A DNA stretch of 64,000 bases from Shewanella eurypsychrophilus (GTDB lineage: Bacteria > Pseudomonadota > Gammaproteobacteria > Enterobacterales > Shewanellaceae). Every line of letters begins with the position of its first letter. Position 1 is the stretch's first letter. A program made the position numbers and the translations under genes. The notes below the pieces were generated by a model. The model saw only the letters and a program-made list of their open reading frames with translations. It was not told the origin of the DNA and ran no database searches. Positions 52,296 to 60,023 of this stretch are shown here, piece by piece. Where the stretch lies: NCBI RefSeq assembly GCF_007004545.3, contig NZ_CP045503.2, forward strand, positions 5,148,501 to 5,212,500, in the 5' to 3' direction.

Positions 52296-53240
52296 TTAAA
52301 CCCATGACTTAATTGAGCCTCTTAACCTCTCTTCACGACCACAGCCTTTACCTGAATTACAACGTTCAAGCGTTGCCATCATATGATCGATAAATCGCTG
52401 ACTCGCTAAGCTGATAAAGCGCCTTGAGGGGTAAACCAGACAGCACTTACCGAGGTAGGGTTCTACCTCTTTAAATAACATGGTCAACTCACCACTTTCC
52501 ACATATTCACGTGTCAGCTCTATAGGCAGAAAAGCGATACCACGACCCGATAACGTGGCTTGTAAACAGAGCTGAATACTATTGAGGCATAGGTTTCCTT
52601 TCACCGCTATGGTCCTATCATTGCCAAACGGCACCTCATTAAATATTCGTCCATTAGGATAACGAAATAGGATGGAGTTATGTTTGCTGAGATCTTCTGG
52701 TAGCACAGGGGTTCCAGCCTTTGCCAGATAATCGGGGCTGGCAACAAAATGCAGCTCTTCATTGAGCACCTCACGAGCCACCATCTCATTTTCGTTAAAT
52801 GAGTCCTCAACCATAAAGGCGAGATCGATATTATTGCGGATCATATCTTGCTGTTCAGTGCTGACAATCAGCTCGACGGTAAGCTCAGGGTTATGATCCA
52901 TAAACTCGAAGATACCACTGACAATATCCATTATCTGGGGCACTGGAAAAATGAGGATCCGCAAGTGCCCGCCAATCTCGGCTTGTGTATCGGTAAGCTC
53001 TGCCATGGTCTGCTCTAAATCGCCGAGTATAGACAGGGTCTTATCGTAGAAGTGGCTGCCAGACGCCGTTAATGTCATAGAACGACTCTGACGATGGAAC
53101 AACTTTATATTGAGATCATCTTCTAATATTTGCAGCCGGCGACTCACGGTCGATTTAGGTAGATTTAGTAGATCTGCCGCATCCACTAGACTGCCAGTTT
53201 CAACGATACGGTGGAACAGGGAGATATCTTCAGTTTTCAT
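52296..53240 (-). CDS. LysR-family transcriptional regulator
   Basis: 314 aa. N-terminal winged helix-turn-helix VDAADLLNLPKSTVSRRLQILEDDLNIKLFHRQ; C-terminal effector domain (about residues 90-300). Divergent from the RND operon at 53490, which it most likely controls. Its start codon is the last of a run of 13-bp repeats, each of which carries its own ATG (see the repeat). Confidence 0.9.
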   Translation of the reverse strand: MKTEDISLFHRIVETGSLVDAADLLNLPKSTVSRRLQILEDDLNIKLFHRQSRSMTLTASGSHFYDKTLSILGDLEQTMAELTDTQAEIGGHLRILIFPVPQIMDIVSGIFEFMDHNPELTVELIVSTEQQDMIRNNIDLAFMVEDSFNENEMVAREVLNEELHFVASPDYLAKAGTPVLPEDLSKHNSILFRYPNGRIFNEVPFGNDRTIAVKGNLCLNSIQLCLQATLSGRGIAFLPIELTREYVESGELTMLFKEVEPYLGKCCLVYPSRRFISLASQRFIDHMMATLERCNSGKGCGREERLRGSIKSWV

Positions 53241-53292
53241 AACTTACTCTCATAACTTACTCTCATAACTTACTCTCATAACTTTTCTCATA
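53238..53292 (-). repeat. 13-bp tandem repeats over the LysR start region
   Basis: On the minus strand ATGAGAGTAAGTT is repeated three times directly before the ATG of the regulator, with a fourth, changed copy upstream (ATGAGAAAAGTT). Each unit supplies GAGAG and an ATG. The ATG two units before the gene opens a 9-codon frame whose TGA overlaps the true ATG as ATGA; the ATG one unit before opens a 7-codon frame stopping inside the gene. Confidence 0.85.
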
Positions 53293-53489
53293 CGACTTCA
53301 CATTCAGCCAAGCCGATAAGCTAAATCGATGGCATTAAAGATCATGCTCACGGTTAATGATAGCAATCAAGCTTTAATAGTCTCATTTTATGGAACTCAT
53401 GATTCCACACACTCCCATTTTGTTCAACTTTAGATATTGCTATCTTAGCCGCCAATGATACATCTTGTCGCACATACGGAATTCGGTTT

Positions 53490-54569
53490 ATGAAATATCT
53501 ACCCAACACACTCGTCGTCGCTATGCTCGCTACGATATTGGCTGGTTGCAGCGCAGAATCTACTGAAGTTGCCCCACAACCAATAAGACCGGTGAAATTA
53601 TTAGAGGTCACAGATATTAATGCCGCTTCTATTCGTGTGTTTCCAGCCAAAGTTGCCGCCACTAAGCAAGCTGAACTCGGCTTTAGGGTATCGGGTCAGC
53701 TCATCGACTTTACGCTGGTCGAAGGTGTACACGTTAAAAAAGGCGCTGTTCTGGCACAGTTAGATGATCGAGATGCCCGCAATACCTTGCTTAATCGCGA
53801 AGCCGATCATGAATTAGCGACTGCCGACTATAAACGTAAAGGGGAGTTACTCCGTCGCCAACTCATCTCTCCAGCCGATTACGATCTCGCTAAGGCCCAA
53901 CTTAAATCAGCCACCGCGGCGCTGGCCAATGCGCGCGATCAATTAAGCTACACCAGCTTAATCGCCCCTTATGATGGTACGGTTGCTAAAATATCAATCG
54001 ATAATTTTCAGATGATCCAGGCCAATCAGTCGGTGTTAATCTTACAGAAAGATAACGATATCGATGTGGTCATTCAGGTGCCAGAGTCGATGGCCAACCA
54101 AGCCATCACATTTAATCCTAATGCTAAATTTCAGCCTCAAGTCCGTTTCAGCAATCAAGCTGAAAAAAGCTATCAGGTAAGCCTTAAAGAGTATGCAACT
54201 CAGGTCACTCCGGGCACTCAAAGCTATGAAGTGGTCTATACGCTACCAAGACCCACACAGATTAATGTACTGCCAGGCATGAGTGCTGAGCTGATGTTAG
54301 ATCTCTCATTAGGCAACGAATTAAGCAAAACCGTCATCCCTGCAAGTGCAGTAATGAAGCGTGATCTTGATGGCGAGAGCATCGTCTGGGTCTATCAAGA
54401 TGAGACGGGAAAAGTGACGCCAAAAATAGTCACCTTAGGTCGTGTCACAACCGATGGGATCGAAATATTAACTGGGCTTAGCCTAGGTGATCAGCTGGTT
54501 GTTGCTGGTGTCCAGTACCTGAGCGATGACCAACAAGTTAAGCCGCTTCGCTGGCAACGTGGGGTGTAG
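53490..54569 (+). CDS. RND efflux membrane-fusion (periplasmic adaptor) lipoprotein
   Basis: 359 aa. Lipobox ILAGC near residue 19, so inner-membrane lipoprotein. Adaptor architecture: barrel-sandwich halves AELGFRVSGQLIDF and YTSLIAPYDGTVAKI flank an alpha-hairpin (about residues 95-145), then beta-barrel and membrane-proximal domains. Links the RND pump to an outer-membrane channel, which is not encoded here. 63 bp ahead of the pump gene. Confidence 0.9.
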   Translation: MKYLPNTLVVAMLATILAGCSAESTEVAPQPIRPVKLLEVTDINAASIRVFPAKVAATKQAELGFRVSGQLIDFTLVEGVHVKKGAVLAQLDDRDARNTLLNREADHELATADYKRKGELLRRQLISPADYDLAKAQLKSATAALANARDQLSYTSLIAPYDGTVAKISIDNFQMIQANQSVLILQKDNDIDVVIQVPESMANQAITFNPNAKFQPQVRFSNQAEKSYQVSLKEYATQVTPGTQSYEVVYTLPRPTQINVLPGMSAELMLDLSLGNELSKTVIPASAVMKRDLDGESIVWVYQDETGKVTPKIVTLGRVTTDGIEILTGLSLGDQLVVAGVQYLSDDQQVKPLRWQRGV

Positions 54570-54632
54570 TATCCACAGACTTCACCTTCATTCACTCTCT
54601 ATTACTGTCTTTCGCCTGCAAGGATTTAACCT

Positions 54633-57600
54633 GTGAACTTCGCTCAATACTCAATCGAACATAAAGTTGTTAGCTGGATGTTTGCCCTACTGCTGCTCGT
54701 GGGGGGCAGTATCTCCTTTCTTAATCTCGGGCAGCTGGAATTTCCTGAGTTTACCCTTAAGCAAGCCCTTGTCGTTACCGCCTATCCTGGCGCCTCGCCT
54801 GAGCAAGTAGAGGAGGAGGTCACCTTAATCCTTGAAGATGCGATACAGCAACTCGATGCCGTCAAACATATCACCTCGGTCAACAGTGCGGGTTTATCTC
54901 AGATTGAAGTTGAAGTTGAAGAGCATTACGGCGCGGATGAACTGCCCCAAGTGTGGGATGAACTTCGCCGTAAGGTTAATGACAAAATAGCAGAGCTGCC
55001 GCCCGGCGTTGCTACGCCTTCTGTTATCGATGATTTTGGTGATGTTTATGGCATCTTGCTCAACATCACAGGCGATGGCTACACCAGCCGAGAGCTGCAA
55101 AATTATGCCGACTTTCTGAGACGTGAACTGGTACTGGTCGATGGCGTTAAGAAGGTCAATATTGCCGGTGATATTACCGAGCAAGTTGTTGTCGAGATAT
55201 CGCAGCAAAAGCTCAATGCCTTAGGCCTAAACCAAGACTATATTTATGGCCTGATCAACAGTCAGAACGTCGTCTCTAATGCCGGCAGTATCCGCGTCGG
55301 AGATAACCGTATTCGTCTACATCCTACTGGCGAGTTTAATCATGTTAAGCAGATGGAACGCTTGCTTATCAGCGCGCCAGGTAGCACTAAGCTTATCTAT
55401 TTAGGTGATATTGCTAAGATCTATAAAGACGACGATGAGACACCCTCAAATATCTATCACGGTAATGGTGAAGCTGCACTGTCGGTAGGTATCGCTTTTT
55501 CCAGCGGCGTCAATGTTGTCGATGTAGGCGAGGCGATAAACCAAAGGCTTATCGAGCTTGATAACCAACGTCCAATTGGGCTAGAGCTCGTTACCGTCTA
55601 TGACCAGAGCAAGATGGTCGACCAAACCGTGACAGGTTTCTTAATCAACCTAGCCGAATCTATCGCTATCGTGATCGGTGTACTGTTACTGTTTATGGGA
55701 GTGCGTGCAGGCCTATTGATGGGCTTGGTACTGCTGCTGACTATTTTAGGCACCTTTATCATGATGAATGTGCTCAATATCGAGTTGCAGATCATCTCGC
55801 TCGGTGCATTGATCATAGCATTAGGTATGCTGGTCGATAATGCCATTGTTGTCACCGAAGGTATTCTCATCGGCATTAAACGAGGCTACAGTCGCCTAGA
55901 AACGGCTAAACAGGTGGTCAAACAGAGTCAGTGGCCGCTATTAGGCGCAACCGTTATCGCCATTCTTGCCTTTGCTCCCATCGGGCTGTCCGACACCGCA
56001 ACGGGCGAGTTCTGTAAATCATTATTCCAGGTCTTGCTGATCTCTCTGTTTATCAGCTGGATCACCGCCATGACCCTGACCCCCTTTTTCTGTCATCTTA
56101 TGTTCAAAGATGGCGAAGTCAGCAATGATGAAAATGATGACCCGTACAAGGGCTGGTTATTTCAGATATACCGTAACAGCTTAAACATGGCGATGCGCTT
56201 TCGCGCTATCACGATACTTTTCGTTGTCGCCGCGTTAGTCATGTCAGTAATGGGCTTTGGCCATGTGAAAAACGTGTTTTTCCCCGCTTCGAACACCCCG
56301 ATGTTTTTTGTCGATGTGTGGATGCCTGAAGGGACTGACATTAAGGCCACCGAACATCTACTGGGACGCATCGAACAAGACTTGATGCAGCAGCAAGAGA
56401 CCCATGACATTGGCTTAGTCAATCTCACTGGTGTCGTTGGGCAAGGTGCGCAACGCTTTGTGCTCTCTTATGCTCCAGAGAAAGGCTACAACGCTTACGG
56501 TCAACTCTTGATTGAAATGACTGACCTCACCAGCTTAAACCAGTATATGCGTACCCTGGAACGGGAGTTAAGCCTCAAATACCCAGAAGCGGAATATCGC
56601 TTCAAGTATATGGAGAATGGCCCAAGCCCAGCGGCTAAAATAGAGGCACGCTTCTATGGCGAAGACCCTGAAGTATTGCGTCAGCTCGCGACTCAAGCGG
56701 AAGCGATTTTAGAGGCTGAACCGACAGCTGTCGGTGTAAGACATAGCTGGCGTAATCAGGTTACCTTAATTCGTCCCCAATTGGCCTTAGCTCAGGCTCG
56801 CGAAACCGGGATCAGCAAACAAGATCTCGATAATTCTCTGCTGGTTAACTTCAGTGGTAAACAAGTCGGTGTCTATCGTGAAAATAGCCACCTGTTACCT
56901 ATCATTGCCAGAGCACCTGCCGAGGAACGACTCGATGCGGACAGCTTATGGAAACTTCAAGTATGGAGCAGTGAAAACAATGTCTTTGTCCCGGTAAATC
57001 AAGTGGTATCTGAGTTCACCACCGAATGGGAAGATCCACTCATCATGCGCCGAGACAGAAAGCGTATGCTGGCCGTCTATGCCGACCCGATCAATGGCAC
57101 CGATGAAACAGCCGATTCCGTATTCAGAAAAATCAGATCTGATATTGAAGCGATCCCACTGCCGAGTGGCTATGAACTGGAATGGGGTGGGGAATTTGAA
57201 ACCGCTGGAGAAGCACAGGTTTCGGTATTTAGCTCGATACCTATGGGATATCTAGCCATGTTCTTAATTACCATATTGCTATTTAACTCTGTGCGTCAGC
57301 CTCTGGTTATCTGGTTTACGGTACCACTCTCCTTGATTGGTGTGGTGTCAGGTCTATTGATATTTGATGCACCGTTCAGCTTTATGGCACTGCTTGGGCT
57401 ACTCAGTTTGACCGGCATGATCATCAAGAATGGTATCGTACTGGTTGATCAGATAAATCTGGAATTAAGCCAAGGTAAAGAAGCTTATCTCGCCATCGTT
57501 GACTCAGCGGTGAGCCGTGTCAGGCCGGTATTAATGGCTGCTATCACCACCATGCTAGGCATGCTGCCGCTGTTGTCAGATGCGTTCTTCGGATCTATGG

Positions 57601-57704
57601 CAATCACCATCATATTCGGCTTAGGCTTTGCATCGGTGCTGACACTGATCGTCTTGCCTGTTACCTATGCGCTAGCCTTCCGCATTCCTTACCCTAAACC
57701 GTAA
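54633..57704 (+). CDS. RND-family efflux transporter
   Basis: 1023 aa from a GTG with AAGGAT upstream. Twelve membrane helices in the RND pattern with two large periplasmic domains. Helix 4 carries LGALIIALGMLVDNAIVVTEG, the proton-relay motif with paired Asp/Asn-type residues; the duplicated half holds GLLSLTGMIIKNGIVLVDQ. GQGAQRFVLSY and similar segments place it near the AcrB/MexB branch that includes VexH-like pumps. Exports hydrophobic or cationic compounds with proton uptake. Substrate not predictable. Confidence 0.92.
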   Translation: MNFAQYSIEHKVVSWMFALLLLVGGSISFLNLGQLEFPEFTLKQALVVTAYPGASPEQVEEEVTLILEDAIQQLDAVKHITSVNSAGLSQIEVEVEEHYGADELPQVWDELRRKVNDKIAELPPGVATPSVIDDFGDVYGILLNITGDGYTSRELQNYADFLRRELVLVDGVKKVNIAGDITEQVVVEISQQKLNALGLNQDYIYGLINSQNVVSNAGSIRVGDNRIRLHPTGEFNHVKQMERLLISAPGSTKLIYLGDIAKIYKDDDETPSNIYHGNGEAALSVGIAFSSGVNVVDVGEAINQRLIELDNQRPIGLELVTVYDQSKMVDQTVTGFLINLAESIAIVIGVLLLFMGVRAGLLMGLVLLLTILGTFIMMNVLNIELQIISLGALIIALGMLVDNAIVVTEGILIGIKRGYSRLETAKQVVKQSQWPLLGATVIAILAFAPIGLSDTATGEFCKSLFQVLLISLFISWITAMTLTPFFCHLMFKDGEVSNDENDDPYKGWLFQIYRNSLNMAMRFRAITILFVVAALVMSVMGFGHVKNVFFPASNTPMFFVDVWMPEGTDIKATEHLLGRIEQDLMQQQETHDIGLVNLTGVVGQGAQRFVLSYAPEKGYNAYGQLLIEMTDLTSLNQYMRTLERELSLKYPEAEYRFKYMENGPSPAAKIEARFYGEDPEVLRQLATQAEAILEAEPTAVGVRHSWRNQVTLIRPQLALAQARETGISKQDLDNSLLVNFSGKQVGVYRENSHLLPIIARAPAEERLDADSLWKLQVWSSENNVFVPVNQVVSEFTTEWEDPLIMRRDRKRMLAVYADPINGTDETADSVFRKIRSDIEAIPLPSGYELEWGGEFETAGEAQVSVFSSIPMGYLAMFLITILLFNSVRQPLVIWFTVPLSLIGVVSGLLIFDAPFSFMALLGLLSLTGMIIKNGIVLVDQINLELSQGKEAYLAIVDSAVSRVRPVLMAAITTMLGMLPLLSDAFFGSMAITIIFGLGFASVLTLIVLPVTYALAFRIPYPKP

Positions 57705-57800
57705 TAGAAAATAGGAAGTAGGCAAAAGAAAGTAAAAGTAGGAGGTAAAGCACCTATAGAACCAGCAAGAGTCACACGTTTACAATTTGCTTCCCGGCAA

Positions 57801-57824
57801 GCCCGACCCATTTATGGGTCGGGC
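57801..57824. terminator. Hairpin terminator after the RND operon
   Basis: Perfect 10-bp stem GCCCGACCCA / TGGGTCGGGC with a TTTA loop, 97 bp after the pump's stop. No T-run follows directly, but the stem is very stable. Confidence 0.7.
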
Positions 57825-57921
57825 ATACTCCTTTGGTCACCTTGTTTACCCGATGTGAAGTTTCACTATAAATGCGCCCCTGATATGCTGTGAACTTCTG
57901 CGATCAAATAGGCAGCTTAAA

Positions 57922-58323
57922 ATGAAGCCCTCACTCTCCATCATATTTATCAGCTGCACATTAGTCATATCGGCCTGTGCCCATCAAGAAACGCCTGTTC
58001 CAACAGCCACAGAGACGAATGACAGTTCACAAACCTATCAAATCGGCGTCATGGTTGAGGCCATCTCTATAGCCTTAACTAAATCCCACGAGCCACAATC
58101 TCTCGAAACGATTAGCCTTTACGGCACAGACTCACGCTACTATGTGATGATCCGTGGCTGGCTAGTTCAGGAGCTAGCGGGTGTGCAGAGTCAGTTAGAT
58201 GCAAGCCAACAATCACAGTCCAGATCCATTTCAATATCGGAGTCCGATTTGGAAACTAAACAAAAATTCATCGAACAGGTGGTATTTTTACAGCAAGCGA
58301 TACGCAGAATTGATTTAGAATGA
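57922..58323 (+). CDS. Hypothetical lipoprotein
   Basis: 133 aa. Lipobox VISAC at residues 15-19. A Thr/Ser-rich linker follows, then a helical region (QIGVMVEAISIALTKSHEP; LQQAIRRIDLE). No cysteines other than the lipid-attached ones, no family recognised. Single-gene unit. Confidence 0.7.
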   Translation: MKPSLSIIFISCTLVISACAHQETPVPTATETNDSSQTYQIGVMVEAISIALTKSHEPQSLETISLYGTDSRYYVMIRGWLVQELAGVQSQLDASQQSQSRSISISESDLETKQKFIEQVVFLQQAIRRIDLE

Positions 58324-58351
58324 TCCTCGCATCCGAAATTTGGTAAAAGGT

Positions 58352-58439
58352 TTTATACCATGTCGTCATCAATGTGCCTTGAATTGAAAAAACTGACAGT
58401 CTCTGAACTGACCACATACTTATATGGAATGGTATTAAT
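58352..58439. mobile_element. Short MITE relative
   Basis: Ends TTATACCAT and ATGGAATGGTATTAA are inverted-repeat ends of the family seen at 13989-14303, and CAATGTGCCTTGAATT shares the right-end interior of that element (CAATGCGCCTTGAATT). It is 88 bp, apparently an internally deleted derivative, and ends exactly at the start codon of the next gene. Confidence 0.55.
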
Positions 58440-58799
58440 ATGAAAAAGGCTATCACAGCAAGTCTACTTTCAGCATTTGTCTGCCCCGGCGCCGGGCATT
58501 TTTACCTAAAAAAGTACAATATAGGTACCTTAATCTCAGCCGTCAGCTTAACGGGCTTAGTTTATTTACTCTATCAGGCGGTAGAGCGAGCGCGCGAGAT
58601 CTCAGATCAGATCTTATCTGGCGCAGTCCCTCTGGATATCGAGATTATCACTCGGTTGGTTACACAGCCACCCGCTAACGCGCAATACGTTACCTTAGCA
58701 ACTTGGGTATTTATTCTAGGTTGGGCTGTGGGGATATTCGATGCTTATCGACAAGGGCATGCGTTAGATAAGAAAGAGGAAAAAGCTGAGGAGCTGTAA
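58440..58799 (+). CDS. Small membrane protein
   Basis: 119 aa with three hydrophobic segments (about residues 5-20, 28-48 and 83-103) and a highly charged Lys/Glu C-terminus (ALDKKEEKAEEL). Starts MKKAITASLLSAFVCPGAGHFYLKK, a Gly-rich opening found in TM2-like or DUF6677-like small membrane proteins. Its upstream region is a MITE remnant, so its promoter may come from it. Confidence 0.65.
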   Translation: MKKAITASLLSAFVCPGAGHFYLKKYNIGTLISAVSLTGLVYLLYQAVERAREISDQILSGAVPLDIEIITRLVTQPPANAQYVTLATWVFILGWAVGIFDAYRQGHALDKKEEKAEEL

Positions 58800-58842
58800 G
58801 TTTAAGTTTTAAGTTTTAAGTTTTAAGTTTTAAGTTTTAAGT
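58798..58842. repeat. Heptanucleotide repeat (TTTTAAG)5-6
   Basis: Starts within the last codons of the small membrane protein and runs as AAGTTTT units to 58842. Slippage could lengthen or shorten the gene's end. Confidence 0.9.
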
Positions 58843-58865
58843 AGAAGCGAATCTCTCAAAAAAGA

Positions 58866-58905
58866 AAGGCCCCAAGCAAGACTGTTCATCTTAGCCTGGG
58901 GCCTT
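58866..58905. terminator. Rho-independent terminator
   Basis: AAGGCCCCA / TGGGGCCTT stem with a 22-nt loop and flanking AAAGAAA and TTTACTT. Serves the + strand gene and possibly the minus-strand gene at 58985. Confidence 0.75.
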
Positions 58906-58984
58906 TACTTCAAACGTTTTGACTATTGCAGCTATCGATTATTTAGCTATCATTTCATCTGTCTAAGATACGGTCTCGCGACTT

Positions 58985-59287
58985 TCAACTCTGCTTGAGA
59001 GCCGTTGTGGTGGAGAAGTCATGCTGTATCGAAGGCGATACTGTGACTTCCCTTGCTTCAACATCATTTTTTGAAAACTGGTAATCTTTGCTCGCCGCTA
59101 CGGTTTTTGAAAAATCATGTCGGCTCGAGTCTTGCTGTAACTGATTACCTGTTGCTGGCTGATTTTTTGAAAAATCATAGCTAGATTTGGCCGCAGAGGT
59201 TTTTGAAAAATCAGGAATATCTGCAAAAGCAGACGCCGATGAAAACACAAATACTGCAGATAAGGCCACGCTGGTTAACAACTTCAT
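58985..59287 (-). CDS. Small secreted protein with repeated DFSK motifs
   Basis: 100 aa from the ATG at 59287, which puts a clean signal peptide (residues 1-22, ASAFA-D) at the N-terminus. The mature chain holds repeated units: PDFSKT, YDFSKN, HDFSKT, YQFSKN and HDFSTT, spaced 13-22 residues apart and linked by Ser/Ala/Gln-rich stretches. Lacks cysteines and aromatic residues outside the repeats. I recognise no family; the pattern suggests a repetitive surface-bound or ligand-binding peptide, or a protease target. Confidence 0.7.
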   Translation of the reverse strand: MKLLTSVALSAVFVFSSASAFADIPDFSKTSAAKSSYDFSKNQPATGNQLQQDSSRHDFSKTVAASKDYQFSKNDVEAREVTVSPSIQHDFSTTTALKQS

Positions 59288-59479
59288 ATAACACTCCAAT
59301 CTTTTTGACCACAAATATGTAACAACCACTCTAGATTAAATTACATCATCAGTGAACAAATGAATTACATTTTATGCAAATTGATACATTTATGTTCAAA
59401 ATGATAAAAAAAATGAGCCAGAAACATCTGCTATTTCTTTGAATAGAAATAGCGTTCTAGGCTAAAAATAGATGTGAAG

Positions 59480-59884
59480 TTAAGCGATTGGAGGGCGATA
59501 TACTTGAACTGACTCGGCAGTCTGAACTGACCAGAAGCGGTTGGGCATCATTTCTGAAGATGTCGACTGCATTAAATCTAATGAAGACTGAATAACGATA
59601 CCAGTCATCGCAGCACAATGTGTCACACAGTGGCCGCTGGCCAATATGATACAAGATAAGTCACCTTGAACACGCTGGTCTTGAGGGGAGACTGGGCTAG
59701 TTGCAATATCAGCACCGAGTGAGGCTGTTTGCTGGTCAATACCAGCTAACTGAAATGCCGATGGCTGCGTCGCGACTTCATGGCTCACCGAATGTAAAAA
59801 CTCAGAAGTAGCCATCGCAGGGGACAGAAGATTCTGGCCAACTAACGCGATAAATAACAGCAGATGTATGATCTGTTTTGCCAT
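59480..59884 (-). CDS. Small periplasmic protein, DUF2946-like
   Basis: 134 aa. Signal peptide residues 1-25 (PAMA-T). Contains CIILASGHCVTHCAAM, a possible metal-binding Cys/His cluster, and ends VYRPPIA, the C-terminal signature of small periplasmic proteins often found beside copper-handling genes. No copper genes are in view here. Confidence 0.65.
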   Translation of the reverse strand: MAKQIIHLLLFIALVGQNLLSPAMATSEFLHSVSHEVATQPSAFQLAGIDQQTASLGADIATSPVSPQDQRVQGDLSCIILASGHCVTHCAAMTGIVIQSSLDLMQSTSSEMMPNRFWSVQTAESVQVYRPPIA

Positions 59885-60023
59885 GACTTAAATTATTCAG
59901 CCTTAAAAAATGCTACAAGGAATAGATGACACAGGGATAGACATTCAGCCCAGTGAATAGTTCAAAAAAACAGGCTCTAGTTCCTAGGTCCTAGAGCCTG
60001 ATACTTATTTCCTATAGATTTTT

